A DNA stretch of 36,643 bases, from assembly GCA_964487685.1 (NCBI GenBank), contig CAZASA010000017.1:1-36643 (forward strand). Direction: 5' to 3'. The translations under genes were made by a program, and so were the position numbers. Source of the DNA: JABDGZ01 sp964487685. GTDB lineage: Bacteria; Omnitrophota; Gorgyraeia; Zapsychrales; Fredricksoniimonadaceae. The notes beneath the pieces are model-generated. The model did no database searches. It saw only the letters and a program-made list of their open reading frames with translations, and was not told where the DNA came from. Positions 7,880 through 16,470 of the stretch are shown here, one piece after another. Position 1 is the stretch's first letter, and each line of letters starts with the position of its first letter.

Positions 7880-9242
7880 CTTGGCCATGGTTTTATTCAT
7901 GGTCTTGGGTTCAATTGCTTTTGCCGACGTAAAATTAGGCAAGGTGATCATCACTCCTTTGGACCGTATTTTGGTCTTGTCACCTCATCCGGATGATGAG
8001 GTTTTAGGGGCAGGAGGTGTGATCCAGCAAGCGGTGGCCTTAAAAGACCCTGTCAAGATCGTTTATTTTACTTACGGAGACAGTAATCAATGGTCTTTCT
8101 TGCTTTATCGTAAACACCCGGTTGTTTTTCCGGGGGCTGTCGAGACCATGGGATTAGTGCGGCATGATGAAGCGGTCAATGCGGCCCATATTCTGGGAGT
8201 AAGTAAAGAAAATTTGATATTTTTAGGTTATCCGGATTTTGGAACACTTAATATGTGGTACTTCCATTGGAACAAACAGGCCGCGTATAGAAGCCTTATG
8301 ACACGTGTGATCGCTGTTCCTTATAAAGATGCCTACCGGTTTGGCGCGCCGTATAAAGGGGAAGATATTCTTCAGGACCTTCAGTCCATTTTAAGGGACT
8401 TTAAGCCCACTAAGATCTTTGTTTCACATCCGGCTGACCATAACGGAGACCATTTGTCCCTGTATTTATATTTGCGCGTAGCCCTTTGGGATGAGGGGAT
8501 GAATGTCCCTCTATATCCGTATCTTATCCATTATCTGACATGGCCTAAGATCAAAGGTTTTCATCCTGAAACTGATAATACACCGCCTGAGGCCTTGGCC
8601 AGCCAGGAGCAATGGAGGGAATTGCGTTTGAGCGAACAACAGCTTGAAACCAAAAGGGCGGCACTTCAAGCACATGTCACTCAATACCGCTCAAGTCCGA
8701 GGTACTTGTTGTCGTTTGTCAAATATAATGAACTTTTTGGTGATTCTCCGCCGCTAAAACTGCATTTGAGTGAGAATGCCACATTGTTTTCGGCCCAGAA
8801 GAAACTCACATCAACCATGGAATTGCCGGAAGAATTGAATGACAGGGAGCGTTCCGCCTTTGTTGGGGTCGATTGGAAATCACTGCGATGGGAGCCTGAA
8901 GCACTCGTCGTCACGATCGGGCTCTCCAAGCCGCTGGCAGAGGACGTGGAAGCTTCAATTTATTTCTTCGGTTATAATAATCGAATACCTTTTGGCCAAA
9001 TGCCAAAGATCAATGTCCGATTGGGTGTTTTAAGTTTCAGCGTCTATGATCAACACGAACGACTGCCGCAATCAGTGGTGGAAGTAAGTAGGACTCCCAA
9101 AGAGGTCACGATCAAGGTGCCTTTAAAATTGTTGGGGTATCCTCAAAAGATCCTCGCCAGTGCCAGGACTTCCTTGGGGAATTTCCCATTGGACAATGCC
9201 TCGTGGGTGGTTGTTGAACTTCAGCAAAATTCCTCTCAATGA
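7854..9242 (+). CDS. Secreted PIG-L/LmbE-family deacetylase
   Basis: This 462-residue protein starts with a signal peptide (MSKHFRPISLAMVLFMVLGS, cleavage near residue 24). The PIG-L zinc motif HPDDE follows at 45-49. The second metal/catalytic motif HPADHNGDH is at 192-200. PIG-L enzymes remove acetyl groups from N-acetylglucosamine-containing substrates. The C-terminal third (about 300-462) is a separate, mostly beta-strand region of unknown role. A longer frame opens at 7737, but it would precede the signal peptide with out-of-character residues, so 7854 is chosen. The start overlaps the GNAT gene by 26 bases, and the nearest GGAGG is about 20 bases upstream, so translation coupling is likely. 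An extracytoplasmic location is unusual for this family, which often acts in the cytoplasm. Confidence 0.82.
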   Translation: MSKHFRPISLAMVLFMVLGSIAFADVKLGKVIITPLDRILVLSPHPDDEVLGAGGVIQQAVALKDPVKIVYFTYGDSNQWSFLLYRKHPVVFPGAVETMGLVRHDEAVNAAHILGVSKENLIFLGYPDFGTLNMWYFHWNKQAAYRSLMTRVIAVPYKDAYRFGAPYKGEDILQDLQSILRDFKPTKIFVSHPADHNGDHLSLYLYLRVALWDEGMNVPLYPYLIHYLTWPKIKGFHPETDNTPPEALASQEQWRELRLSEQQLETKRAALQAHVTQYRSSPRYLLSFVKYNELFGDSPPLKLHLSENATLFSAQKKLTSTMELPEELNDRERSAFVGVDWKSLRWEPEALVVTIGLSKPLAEDVEASIYFFGYNNRIPFGQMPKINVRLGVLSFSVYDQHERLPQSVVEVSRTPKEVTIKVPLKLLGYPQKILASARTSLGNFPLDNASWVVVELQQNSSQ

Positions 9243-9253
9243 AAGGGTTCCTC

Positions 9254-9838
9254 ATGAAATTACTTTATACCAAACGTTCGCCTTATGCCCGAAAGGTCAG
9301 GGTCATTGCCCTGGAAAAAGGGATCAATCTTGAGTTGGTCGATGAAAACCTGCAGAAAAAATCCCAGGGGCTTTTGGATGCCAATCCGCTGGGAAAGGTA
9401 CCGACGCTGATATTGAATAATGGGGTCGCGGTTTATGACAGTCCTGTCATTTGCCAGTATTTGGATGGTCTTAACAATAAGGCCCTGATGATCCCTCTTG
9501 ATGCCGTCAAGCGCATGGAGGTCCTTAAATGGGAGGCATTTGCCGATGATCTGATGACCACGGCCATCAATCTTTATATGGAAAAAGTCCGGCATCCCCA
9601 GGATTTTCACAGGGATTTTACCGATACGATGGAAGTGAATATCAGATCAGCTTATAGATATATAGAAATGAATTTACCAAAACTCAATGAGTTTAATTTG
9701 GCATCCATTGCCGTTGCCTCGGCTATTGATTATATCCATTTTCGTCTGCCTTTATTGAAAGTACAGGGGGACGTGTTAAAATGGTTTGAATTGATCTCTC
9801 AGCGTCCGAGCATGGCCCAAACAATACCGGTATCATAA
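9254..9838 (+). CDS. Glutathione S-transferase-like protein
   Basis: The 194-residue protein has a thioredoxin-fold N-terminal domain opening with MKLLYTKRSPYARKVRV. The glutathione-binding phrases KVPTLILNNG and the conserved D-S-P pair (YDSPVICQYLD, about residues 62-72) are present. An all-helical C-terminal domain follows. The catalytic Ser/Cys position near residue 9 is Ser, as in several bacterial classes. An in-frame ATG at 9239 overlaps the previous stop, but AAAGGG at 9242-9247 is well placed for ATG 9254, which also gives the standard family start. Function could be detoxification or thiol transfer. Nothing in the context sets the substrate. Confidence 0.85.
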   Translation: MKLLYTKRSPYARKVRVIALEKGINLELVDENLQKKSQGLLDANPLGKVPTLILNNGVAVYDSPVICQYLDGLNNKALMIPLDAVKRMEVLKWEAFADDLMTTAINLYMEKVRHPQDFHRDFTDTMEVNIRSAYRYIEMNLPKLNEFNLASIAVASAIDYIHFRLPLLKVQGDVLKWFELISQRPSMAQTIPVS

Positions 9839-9839
9839 A

Positions 9840-10331
9840 ATGGCACGACGCAAACTTGTTGTCAAACAAGACCAGGCCGTTAAACTGCCCAATGGGCGTA
9901 CCATCCGCATTACCTATATTGACCATCCCGGTGCTGTGATCATAGTCCCTTTTTTGGACAAGGGGACGGTTGTCATGATGCGCCAATTCAGGCCGGCCCT
10001 TAAGAAATATATTTATGAATTGCCCGCAGGTACGCTTGACCCCCATGAGTCCATTGCCACCTGTGCCCGCCGGGAACTTTGGGAAGAGACAGGCCTTAAG
10101 CCTAAGAAGCTTGCCAAATTGGGCTCGATCTATCCGGTGCCAGGTTATTCGACGGAGATCATCCATGTCTTCAAGGCCCAAGAGCTCGTCATGACCCAGG
10201 CCCATCGGGAAGAATATGAGGTCATTGATATCATGCCGATGACCAGGCTTAAGGTACGGCAACTCATCGCTCAGGGCAAGCTCATGGATGCCAAGAGCAT
10301 CTGTGCCTTTGCTTTTTGTGGTTGGTTATAG
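9840..10331 (+). CDS. Nudix hydrolase, ADP-ribose pyrophosphatase-like
   Basis: The 163-residue protein contains a complete Nudix box from G64 to L86: G-x5-E70-x7-R78-E79-L-W-E82-E83-T-G-L. The upstream strand VVMMRQFRPAL and the motif YELPAGTLDPHE match the ADP-ribose/NDP-sugar pyrophosphatase subgroup, which hydrolyses a nucleoside diphosphate linked to another group. It begins one base after the GST-like gene stop, so it is co-transcribed. With the neighbouring sugar-related genes an NDP-sugar substrate is as likely as ADP-ribose (inference). Length is slightly short for NudF-type enzymes. Confidence 0.87.
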   Translation: MARRKLVVKQDQAVKLPNGRTIRITYIDHPGAVIIVPFLDKGTVVMMRQFRPALKKYIYELPAGTLDPHESIATCARRELWEETGLKPKKLAKLGSIYPVPGYSTEIIHVFKAQELVMTQAHREEYEVIDIMPMTRLKVRQLIAQGKLMDAKSICAFAFCGWL

Positions 10332-10340
10332 ATTTAGCCC

Positions 10341-11558
10341 ATGGAAGGAACAGGTATTAAAATTCCCCTTAGAATTTATTGTTCTGCTTTATTGGTCTTT
10401 GCTGCGGCATTGACCTTTCTTTTTTTAAACTACACTTTTACCGATGACTCGAAATTAAAAACCGATGATAAGGAATATCACGCTTTGGCGGTCCATTTGG
10501 TTCTCGGTAAAGGCTATAAGTTCAACGGTCCCATCGGAAACCCATTTTACCGGGAACCCGGATATCCGGTTTTCCTGTCCCTTGTCTATAAAATAACCGG
10601 CGTACATCCGATCTCTGTGAGAGAACTGCAAGCTGTTCTTTTGGCAGCAGCTATTGCTTTTTTGCCCATCATGGGTTTTATGTATTGGTCTTGGTCCGGA
10701 TGTTGGGCGGGACTGATAGCGGCATTCATCTATACGGTTTATTATTGCCCTGATCCAACGGTCTTGATGACGGAGACCTTGCTCTTGTTCTTGCTGGTAT
10801 TATTTTTAGTCCCTTATATGATTTGGGAAGGGGACACAACAACGTTCAATTCATTTATAGTGGGGATTGCTTTAGGTGTCTTGTTATTAGTCCAGGAACT
10901 AACAGTTTTTATGCCGGTATTGTGCGGTTTTTATTTGCATCGATTGACTGCCTTTATGAGCATTGAAGAAAAGATCAAAAGATGGGGGGCGTTTTTATTG
11001 GGCCTATTGCTTTTGGTCATGTCGTGGAGTTTATTTGCCTCGTATCAAAATAAGAAATTAGTTTTTGTAACGACGCGTAATGAATATTGTATATTGGATG
11101 CGTATAATGAATTGACCATCATGACGGGCCATTGGAGCCCGGAATGGCGTAAATCATCTAACAAGGCCCAAAGGGATTACTTCTTTTATAACCAGCCGGG
11201 TATTAAAGCAAGGCCGGCAGCCGAAAAGCTCGGGGCGTTTCTGGTGCGTTATAAGGACCAGGTGCCTGTCATGTTAAAGAGAAAATTATTTTTTGGTTTT
11301 AAGTTCAATAAGGCTTACCTATGGATACCAGCGTTCCTGGGTTTTTATGTGATGGCGTATTTTAGAAAAGAAAATAAAGGTAAGGTCCCCACATATCCAT
11401 TATTATATTTCTTAAACCTTTTTCTTATTGTTGTCTTGATATTCGGCATGGATCGTTTTATACAGGTTTTTATGTATTTCATTTTATTACCGGCGATTTA
11501 TTTCGTTTTTCAAATTTTTAATATGGTCAAGGGAAGACTGCTTGGGAAGGTTGTGTAA
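10341..11558 (+). CDS. GT-C fold glycosyltransferase (GT39/ArnT-like) membrane protein
   Basis: This 405-residue polytopic protein has about nine or ten membrane helices. After the first helix comes a periplasmic loop with D42-D43-x-x-Y and then LVLGKGYKFNG and REPGYPVFLSLVYKITG (about residues 66-86). This loop pattern (Asp, Tyr, then a GxGY stretch and a P-x-x-P-G-Y-P segment) is typical of GT39/ArnT/PMT-like enzymes that use polyprenyl-phosphate sugars. The protein is shorter than ArnT and lacks a large soluble C-terminal domain. It sits nine bases after the Nudix gene and abuts the symporter gene. It probably transfers a sugar to a lipid or cell-surface acceptor. Acceptor and donor are unknown. 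Confidence 0.7.
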   Translation: MEGTGIKIPLRIYCSALLVFAAALTFLFLNYTFTDDSKLKTDDKEYHALAVHLVLGKGYKFNGPIGNPFYREPGYPVFLSLVYKITGVHPISVRELQAVLLAAAIAFLPIMGFMYWSWSGCWAGLIAAFIYTVYYCPDPTVLMTETLLLFLLVLFLVPYMIWEGDTTTFNSFIVGIALGVLLLVQELTVFMPVLCGFYLHRLTAFMSIEEKIKRWGAFLLGLLLLVMSWSLFASYQNKKLVFVTTRNEYCILDAYNELTIMTGHWSPEWRKSSNKAQRDYFFYNQPGIKARPAAEKLGAFLVRYKDQVPVMLKRKLFFGFKFNKAYLWIPAFLGFYVMAYFRKENKGKVPTYPLLYFLNLFLIVVLIFGMDRFIQVFMYFILLPAIYFVFQIFNMVKGRLLGKVV

Positions 11559-12788
11559 ATGCGATTACCGCGCCAATATGCTTCTTCGATGATACTTCTA
11601 GGTGCAATTTCCATTGGCTGTATCCTGGGATTGGTCTTCAAGGAAAAAGCGGTGATTTTTAAGCCTTTCGGCGATATTTTTCTGAACCTTTTGTTTACTA
11701 TCGTGGTTCCATTGGTCTTTTTTTCCATTTCTTCCGCCGTGGCGGCCATGAACAATATCAAGAGGCTGGGGAAGATCATCTTATGGATGATGGTGGTATT
11801 TACCGTAACAGGAATTATAGCCTCTGTCCTTATGCTGATCGCCGTCAAGATCTACCCGCCGGCACAAGGGATCAATATCGCCTTGCCCAGTAATATCCAT
11901 TTCCAACAGCTCAATGTTTCCGACCAGATCGTCAAAGCGTTCACAGTTGCTGATTTTTCCGACCTTTTTTCCAAAAAGAACATGCTGGCCCTTATCGTAT
12001 TTGCTTTGTTGATCGGCCTTAGCGCCTGCACGCTGGGGGAAAGCTCTAAAGTGTTCACCCAATTCTTATTGTCCGGCAATGCTGTGATGATGAAGGCGAT
12101 CGCGTATATCATGCTTTATGCGCCCATCGGATTAGGGGCTTATTTTGCCTATCTTATCGGTGTCTTGGGGCCGCAATTACTGGGCACCTACGTGCGGGCC
12201 ATGACGATCTATTATCCGGTGGCCATCGCCTATTTTTTTATCGGTTTTTCATTTTATGTCTTTTTAGCCGCAGGCAAAAAGGGGCTAAAGGTTTTTTGGC
12301 CCAATATCATGCCCGCGGCAGTGACAGCCTTGGCCACCAGCAGCAGCATGGCCACCATCCCGGTAAATTTGGAAGCTGCCGAACGCGTCGGTGTGCCGGC
12401 GGATATCCGCGAGATGGTCATTCCCATTGGCTCAACTATTCACATGGATGGTTCCTGCCTTTCCGCGGTGCTTAAAACGGCCGTGCTTTTCGGTTTGTTC
12501 CATATGGATTTCAACAGCCCCTGGGCCATGGTCACGGCCGTCGGGGTGGCCCTTTTAAGCGGCACGGTGATGAGCGGCATTCCCGGCGGGGGATTTTTGG
12601 GAGAATTGATGATCGTCACCCTTTACGGTTTTCCCATCATCGCCATGCCTATCATTTCCATGATAGGCACCTTGGTCGATCCGCCCGCGACAATGGTTAA
12701 CGCGATCGGGGACAATGTGAGCAGTATGTTGGTCGCGCGTATTCTTGGTGGGAAGAACTGGATGTCCTCCCGAATGGGCAAAGGATAG
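11559..12788 (+). CDS. Dicarboxylate/amino acid:cation symporter (DAACS family)
   Basis: The 409-residue transporter has the GltPh-type fold. The serine-rich hairpin is TSSSMATIPVN (260-270). The unwound helix motif is H295-M-D-G-S299, where the family norm is NMDGT. The helix-8 motif is D374-P-P-A-T-M-V-N-A-I-G-D385. In GltPh and eukaryotic glutamate carriers the fourth residue of that last motif is Arg, which binds the acidic side chain. Here it is Ala377, so a neutral amino acid or another substrate is more likely (inference from the family). The start codon directly follows the previous stop at 11558, with GGAAGG about 13 bases upstream. It is the last gene of the run that starts at 7220. 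Confidence 0.88.
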   Translation: MRLPRQYASSMILLGAISIGCILGLVFKEKAVIFKPFGDIFLNLLFTIVVPLVFFSISSAVAAMNNIKRLGKIILWMMVVFTVTGIIASVLMLIAVKIYPPAQGINIALPSNIHFQQLNVSDQIVKAFTVADFSDLFSKKNMLALIVFALLIGLSACTLGESSKVFTQFLLSGNAVMMKAIAYIMLYAPIGLGAYFAYLIGVLGPQLLGTYVRAMTIYYPVAIAYFFIGFSFYVFLAAGKKGLKVFWPNIMPAAVTALATSSSMATIPVNLEAAERVGVPADIREMVIPIGSTIHMDGSCLSAVLKTAVLFGLFHMDFNSPWAMVTAVGVALLSGTVMSGIPGGGFLGELMIVTLYGFPIIAMPIISMIGTLVDPPATMVNAIGDNVSSMLVARILGGKNWMSSRMGKG

Positions 12789-12791
12789 GGA

Positions 12792-12890
12792 ATGCTCAAT
12801 AAGCAAACCATCAATTGTTTGTTATTATCGATTTTTATGGCTGGAATGATCGCCTTTCAATTATGTTGGAACGGACGGTCATATTGGTAG
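12792..12890 (+). CDS. Possible 32-residue membrane peptide
   Basis: After the symporter stop, the purine-rich AAAGGATAGGGA precedes ATG 12792. It opens a 32-codon frame beginning MLNKQTINCLLLSIFMAGM, a basic start followed by a hydrophobic helix. The peptide could be a small membrane protein, or the leftover N-terminus of a decayed gene, since the next 75 bases hold only very short frames. Nothing else supports it and it may not be translated. Confidence 0.2.
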   Translation: MLNKQTINCLLLSIFMAGMIAFQLCWNGRSYW

Positions 12891-12965
12891 GGAATGAGAA
12901 ATCTTCCTTCTATGAACAAGGCCCTATGGTCATTCATACAGTATTCTTTTCATTTTCAATAAAAT

Positions 12966-14858
12966 ATGCCCCTGTTATTGATCGTTACAGTATCTGTTTT
13001 TATTGCTTATTATTTTCTCTTCATCAGGCTTAAGCTTGACAGTCCGCATCAGATTATTATCCTTGCTGGCTTATTTGGCTGTGCTCAAATAATACTTACC
13101 GAGCTGTATCTTGGAATTGCCGGGTTGCTTTATTTGCCTTTCTTGAATTCCTTTAATATTCTTATCGCATTGGTAATGATCTTATGCGCATGGGGTTCCA
13201 TTAAAAGTATACCCGCCATTTTGAAGAAGGAGTATCAGAAAATTGTCAACGCGATAGGCACTATGTCCTCCCCCGATAATAAGATCTTGCTCCTTATTCT
13301 TGGATTTGTTCTTATTTGGGTATCCAGGACCATTTATTTTTACCTGTCCAGGCACTTTGACGAAGTGACATATCATCTGCCGGCTATTTACGAGTATATC
13401 ATTAACCATAAAATATTTTTATTGCCTGTTGAAATTAACAGTCGTTTTGCTTTTCCTGAAAATGCCGAACTTTTATTCCTGTGGCCGGCCATCTTTCTTC
13501 ATAGCCAGCAATTAGTTGATAGCGTTCAATTGATAGTGGCGCTTGGAGGCGGCGTTGTTCTTTACGGATTGGCAAGGATGATGGGCATACATCCAAAGAT
13601 TGCTTTATTTATCAGTTTTTTATTTTTGTTGACCCCTGTTGTATTGTTCCAGATGGGTAGTTGTGATATTGATATTATCATTTCCGTTTTTTTCTTGATC
13701 GTGTTGTATTGTGCGGGAATGTATTATAGGTCTGGTCTATTAATATATTTTTATTCTACTGCGCTGGCGGCGGGGCTTTTATGGGGGATGAAATATAATG
13801 AAATTATTTTTATTCTGATGGCCTTTCCCTTTTTATCCATGAGAAGGCCAGTACGTTTAAAATATTGGTTGGGTTTTATCGTCATTTTCCTGATCGCTGG
13901 TGGTTTTTGGTATTTGCGCAATTTCTTGGTCTTAAAAACGCCAATTTATCCCATGCCCTTTTCCGACAACAGTCTCAATATATACACTACTCATTCAAGC
14001 AATGTTGATCTAGGTGGGATATTGAAGGCTATACCTTCCAAAATATTATATTTATGGAAGGACCCTGGTTTGGGAACGCTAAATGGGGGGTATGGCCTGA
14101 TTTTTTGGGGATTGGCATTGCCAGCATGGTTTTATGTTTGGATACGGTCCATCAAATTAAAAGACAGGTTCGATTTTTGGATGTATTCACCTTTAGTTAT
14201 AGGTATAGGGCAATTGATGTTTGTTTCTTGGCAAGATCTAAATAATGTGGTCCGCTATTCGTTGTTTGTTGTTGCCATAGGACTTTTGGCTTTGGGGAAA
14301 GTGATGATGCTTTTTGATCGAATGGCCTTCTTTAGAAAGGCGATAAAAGTTCTGTGTATTATTTTTATTGTTCTTACTGTTTTATATTTAAACCAAAGCA
14401 GGGATTCCAGATACCGCAGAAACCGCATTGACCTACTTAATCAAAATATCGATCAAATCGGTCCGTCTGTGTGGGGAGCTTTGGATTATTTGACGATGGA
14501 TGACCCTAAGCCAATAAGCTGCCATATAGCAACGATGGATGATCGTTATAATCTTAGCTCATTTGCCTATGGCATGAAACTACAAAATAGGATTTGGGAT
14601 CTCCAAGAAGATAAAACAATCCTGCCGGATGCGTTTATTTATTTTGATAATTACAGAACAAATTTTTCGAATTTTATTGGGCCCCGCATCACACTTGAAG
14701 AGATGAAGGTCAATGCTAATTATCTTATTATTTTTCAGGGATCAGGTTCTTCTCTTTTTATTCGTAAAGATTTTTTCCGTGATCCCATAAAACAACAGTT
14801 GTTGGTTAATTATTTCAAGATCTTTGGTAAAATGCCGCTCGTATCGATACCAAAATGA
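12966..14858 (+). CDS. Polytopic membrane protein, GT-C glycosyltransferase-like
   Basis: The 630-residue protein has about 11-13 membrane helices and a hydrophilic C-terminal region (about residues 470-630). In the loop after an early helix it carries RHFDEVTYHLPAIY (D132, E133), followed by FPENAELLFLWPAIF. This arrangement resembles the acidic first external loop of GT-C enzymes that use polyprenyl-phosphate-linked sugars. It has no close match I can name. No good ribosome site precedes ATG 12966, and the 177-base gap upstream has no convincing promoter. It is followed 25 bases later by an L,D-transpeptidase gene, so cell-envelope polymer work is a reasonable guess. Confidence 0.65.
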   Translation: MPLLLIVTVSVFIAYYFLFIRLKLDSPHQIIILAGLFGCAQIILTELYLGIAGLLYLPFLNSFNILIALVMILCAWGSIKSIPAILKKEYQKIVNAIGTMSSPDNKILLLILGFVLIWVSRTIYFYLSRHFDEVTYHLPAIYEYIINHKIFLLPVEINSRFAFPENAELLFLWPAIFLHSQQLVDSVQLIVALGGGVVLYGLARMMGIHPKIALFISFLFLLTPVVLFQMGSCDIDIIISVFFLIVLYCAGMYYRSGLLIYFYSTALAAGLLWGMKYNEIIFILMAFPFLSMRRPVRLKYWLGFIVIFLIAGGFWYLRNFLVLKTPIYPMPFSDNSLNIYTTHSSNVDLGGILKAIPSKILYLWKDPGLGTLNGGYGLIFWGLALPAWFYVWIRSIKLKDRFDFWMYSPLVIGIGQLMFVSWQDLNNVVRYSLFVVAIGLLALGKVMMLFDRMAFFRKAIKVLCIIFIVLTVLYLNQSRDSRYRRNRIDLLNQNIDQIGPSVWGALDYLTMDDPKPISCHIATMDDRYNLSSFAYGMKLQNRIWDLQEDKTILPDAFIYFDNYRTNFSNFIGPRITLEEMKVNANYLIIFQGSGSSLFIRKDFFRDPIKQQLLVNYFKIFGKMPLVSIPK

Positions 14859-14883
14859 AATGGTCAAAGAAACAGTTATTGAC

Positions 14884-15528
14884 ATGAAATTAATCCTCTT
14901 TCTAAGTCTCTTGGTTGCGCAGGGATGTTCTAGTGTCACTCCCCGATCATTAGGGGGTCTAGATCCTGCCATCGAACAGGCCATTCTTGTCACTCCGATT
15001 CAAAGATCCGTTGATCAAGCAAATCTAAGCGCGTGGCAAAGGCAGAAGAGCAGTTGGCGTCGGGTATTTTTTGTCAGTGCGGTGATCGGCAAAAATGGCC
15101 TTGCCGCGGCCGGTGAGAAACGGGAAGGGGATGGCAAGACCCCGTCAGGAATATATCTGATCGGCCCTGCTTTCGGCTATGCCCCTTGGATCGATACCGG
15201 CCTTGTTTACCGTCAGGCAACGGATAAAGATTTTTGGGTGGATGATGCAGGGTCAATGCAATATAATGAATGGATCAGCGGCAGTCCTGCGGCCAGGTCC
15301 TTTGAAAGGATGAAACGCCCTGATGACCTTTATCTTTATGGGGCTGTTATCGGATATAATATGCACCCGGTTATTCCAGGTAATGGCAGTGCCATCTTTA
15401 TGCATATTTGGCGTAAATATGATCACCCAACATCCGGTTGTGTAGCGCTCGGCCGAAGGAACCTGCGCAGGACCCTGCATTGGCTCAATAGGAAATATCA
15501 ACCAGTTATTATTTTGGAGAGAAACTAA
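14884..15528 (+). CDS. L,D-transpeptidase-like (YkuD family) lipoprotein or exported protein
   Basis: This 214-residue protein has a signal sequence MKLILFLSLLVAQGCSS in which Cys15 may be lipidated, although the lipobox (VAQGC) is not ideal. The YkuD domain shows KREGDGKTPSGIYLIGPAFGY (79-99 region) and the catalytic block H174 ... T-S184-G-C186-V-A-L, with Cys186 as nucleophile. Such enzymes make 3-3 peptidoglycan cross-links or attach proteins to the wall. The subgroup is the short form without LysM or helper domains. A longer frame opens at 14824, but the start at 14884 gives the signal sequence directly. The stop overlaps the next start as TAATG. Confidence 0.84.
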   Translation: MKLILFLSLLVAQGCSSVTPRSLGGLDPAIEQAILVTPIQRSVDQANLSAWQRQKSSWRRVFFVSAVIGKNGLAAAGEKREGDGKTPSGIYLIGPAFGYAPWIDTGLVYRQATDKDFWVDDAGSMQYNEWISGSPAARSFERMKRPDDLYLYGAVIGYNMHPVIPGNGSAIFMHIWRKYDHPTSGCVALGRRNLRRTLHWLNRKYQPVIILERN

Positions 15529-15803
15529 TGCCTGATGCCCAAACATTGAATTCTGTCTTAAGCTCCTATGGTATTTCAAATCCCTTAAACGGGGGATCGA
15601 TCAATTGGTTTGGACTTTTGGGCGGGTTTATTTTTAGTACTATCGGATGGTATGCTTTCATGCATGGGAAAAGGGAAAAAAGTGCCAGACCCATGGTGAT
15701 CGGCATCCTTTTGATGGTGTATCCCTACTTTGTCCCCAACGCTATTTTGACCTTTGTCATCGGAATAGCCCTGACAGCTGCCTTATATTATTGGAGGGAT
15801 TGA
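15528..15803 (+). CDS. Small two- or three-helix membrane protein
   Basis: The 91-residue protein has hydrophobic helices at about 27-46 (FGLLGGFIFSTIGWYAFMHG), 53-68 (ARPMVIGILLMVYPYFV) and 71-86 (AILTFVIGIALTAALYY). The middle phrase GKREKSARPMVIGILLMVYPYF resembles small proteins sometimes labelled amino acid transport protein in databases, a label without good functional support. The start shares a base with the stop of the L,D-transpeptidase gene, and the next gene follows after three bases. Function is unknown. Confidence 0.75.
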   Translation: MPDAQTLNSVLSSYGISNPLNGGSINWFGLLGGFIFSTIGWYAFMHGKREKSARPMVIGILLMVYPYFVPNAILTFVIGIALTAALYYWRD

Positions 15804-15806
15804 ACG

Positions 15807-16466
15807 ATGGGCAATAAGACTTTACGTTTTGCCGTAGTCCTGGCAGGCTGCGGAAATAAAGATGGGGCGGAGATCCATGAATCCGTCTTAACGCTTTTGA
15901 ATATCGACCGTGCTGGCCATCAATACCAGTGTTTTGCCCCGGATGTGCCGCAAGCCCGCGTGCTTAATTTTTTGACCAATGAAGTGATGCATGAAAAACG
16001 TAATGTGCTCCTTGAGGCAGCCCGAATTGCCCGCAGCAAGATCAAACCGTTGGCTGATTTTCATCAAAAGGATTTCGACATCCTGGTCATGCCCGGTGGC
16101 GGCGGGGTGGGATATAATCTTTGTACCTTTGGGGTGGATGGTGATAGAATGACGGTATTGCCTCAAGTGGAGGTCTGTGTCAAGGCCATGCATGAGGCAG
16201 GCAAGCCCATCGGGGCTTTATGTTTATCACCGGTGATCATTGCCAAAGTATTGAAGAACGTGACCGTGACCTTTGGGCATGATGAAGAGAAGAATGCGAT
16301 GTTCCGTCGATTGGGAACAACTGCTGTTAATACTGACGCGCAGAGTATAGTGATCGATCAAGAAAATAAAATCGTAACCACCCCTTGCTATATGCTTGAT
16401 GCCACGATCAGTGAGATCAACGAGGGGATAGACAAACTTATCCAACAACTTATAAAAATGGTTTAA
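15807..16466 (+). CDS. elbB: ElbB-like glyoxalase (DJ-1/PfpI superfamily)
   Basis: The 219-residue protein closely follows ElbB. AVVLAGCGNKDGAEIHESVLTLL is at residues 9-31 (the family has SGCG.DGSEIHE), RNVLLEAARIARSKIKPL at 65-82, the glycine turn MPGGGGVGYNL at 95-105, and the nucleophile elbow with Cys139 in GALCLSPV. ElbB has glyoxalase III-type activity in vitro and is linked to isoprenoid metabolism in E. coli, though its physiological role is not settled. GGAG-type bases in the preceding gene end provide the ribosome site. The response regulator gene starts four bases downstream, so they share a transcript. Confidence 0.93.
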   Translation: MGNKTLRFAVVLAGCGNKDGAEIHESVLTLLNIDRAGHQYQCFAPDVPQARVLNFLTNEVMHEKRNVLLEAARIARSKIKPLADFHQKDFDILVMPGGGGVGYNLCTFGVDGDRMTVLPQVEVCVKAMHEAGKPIGALCLSPVIIAKVLKNVTVTFGHDEEKNAMFRRLGTTAVNTDAQSIVIDQENKIVTTPCYMLDATISEINEGIDKLIQQLIKMV

Positions 16467-16470
16467 ACTT

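Noticed and set aside
12815..13033. 72-codon frame before the 12966 gene
   Set aside because: It overlaps the start of the membrane protein gene, has no ribosome site and no recognisable domain.
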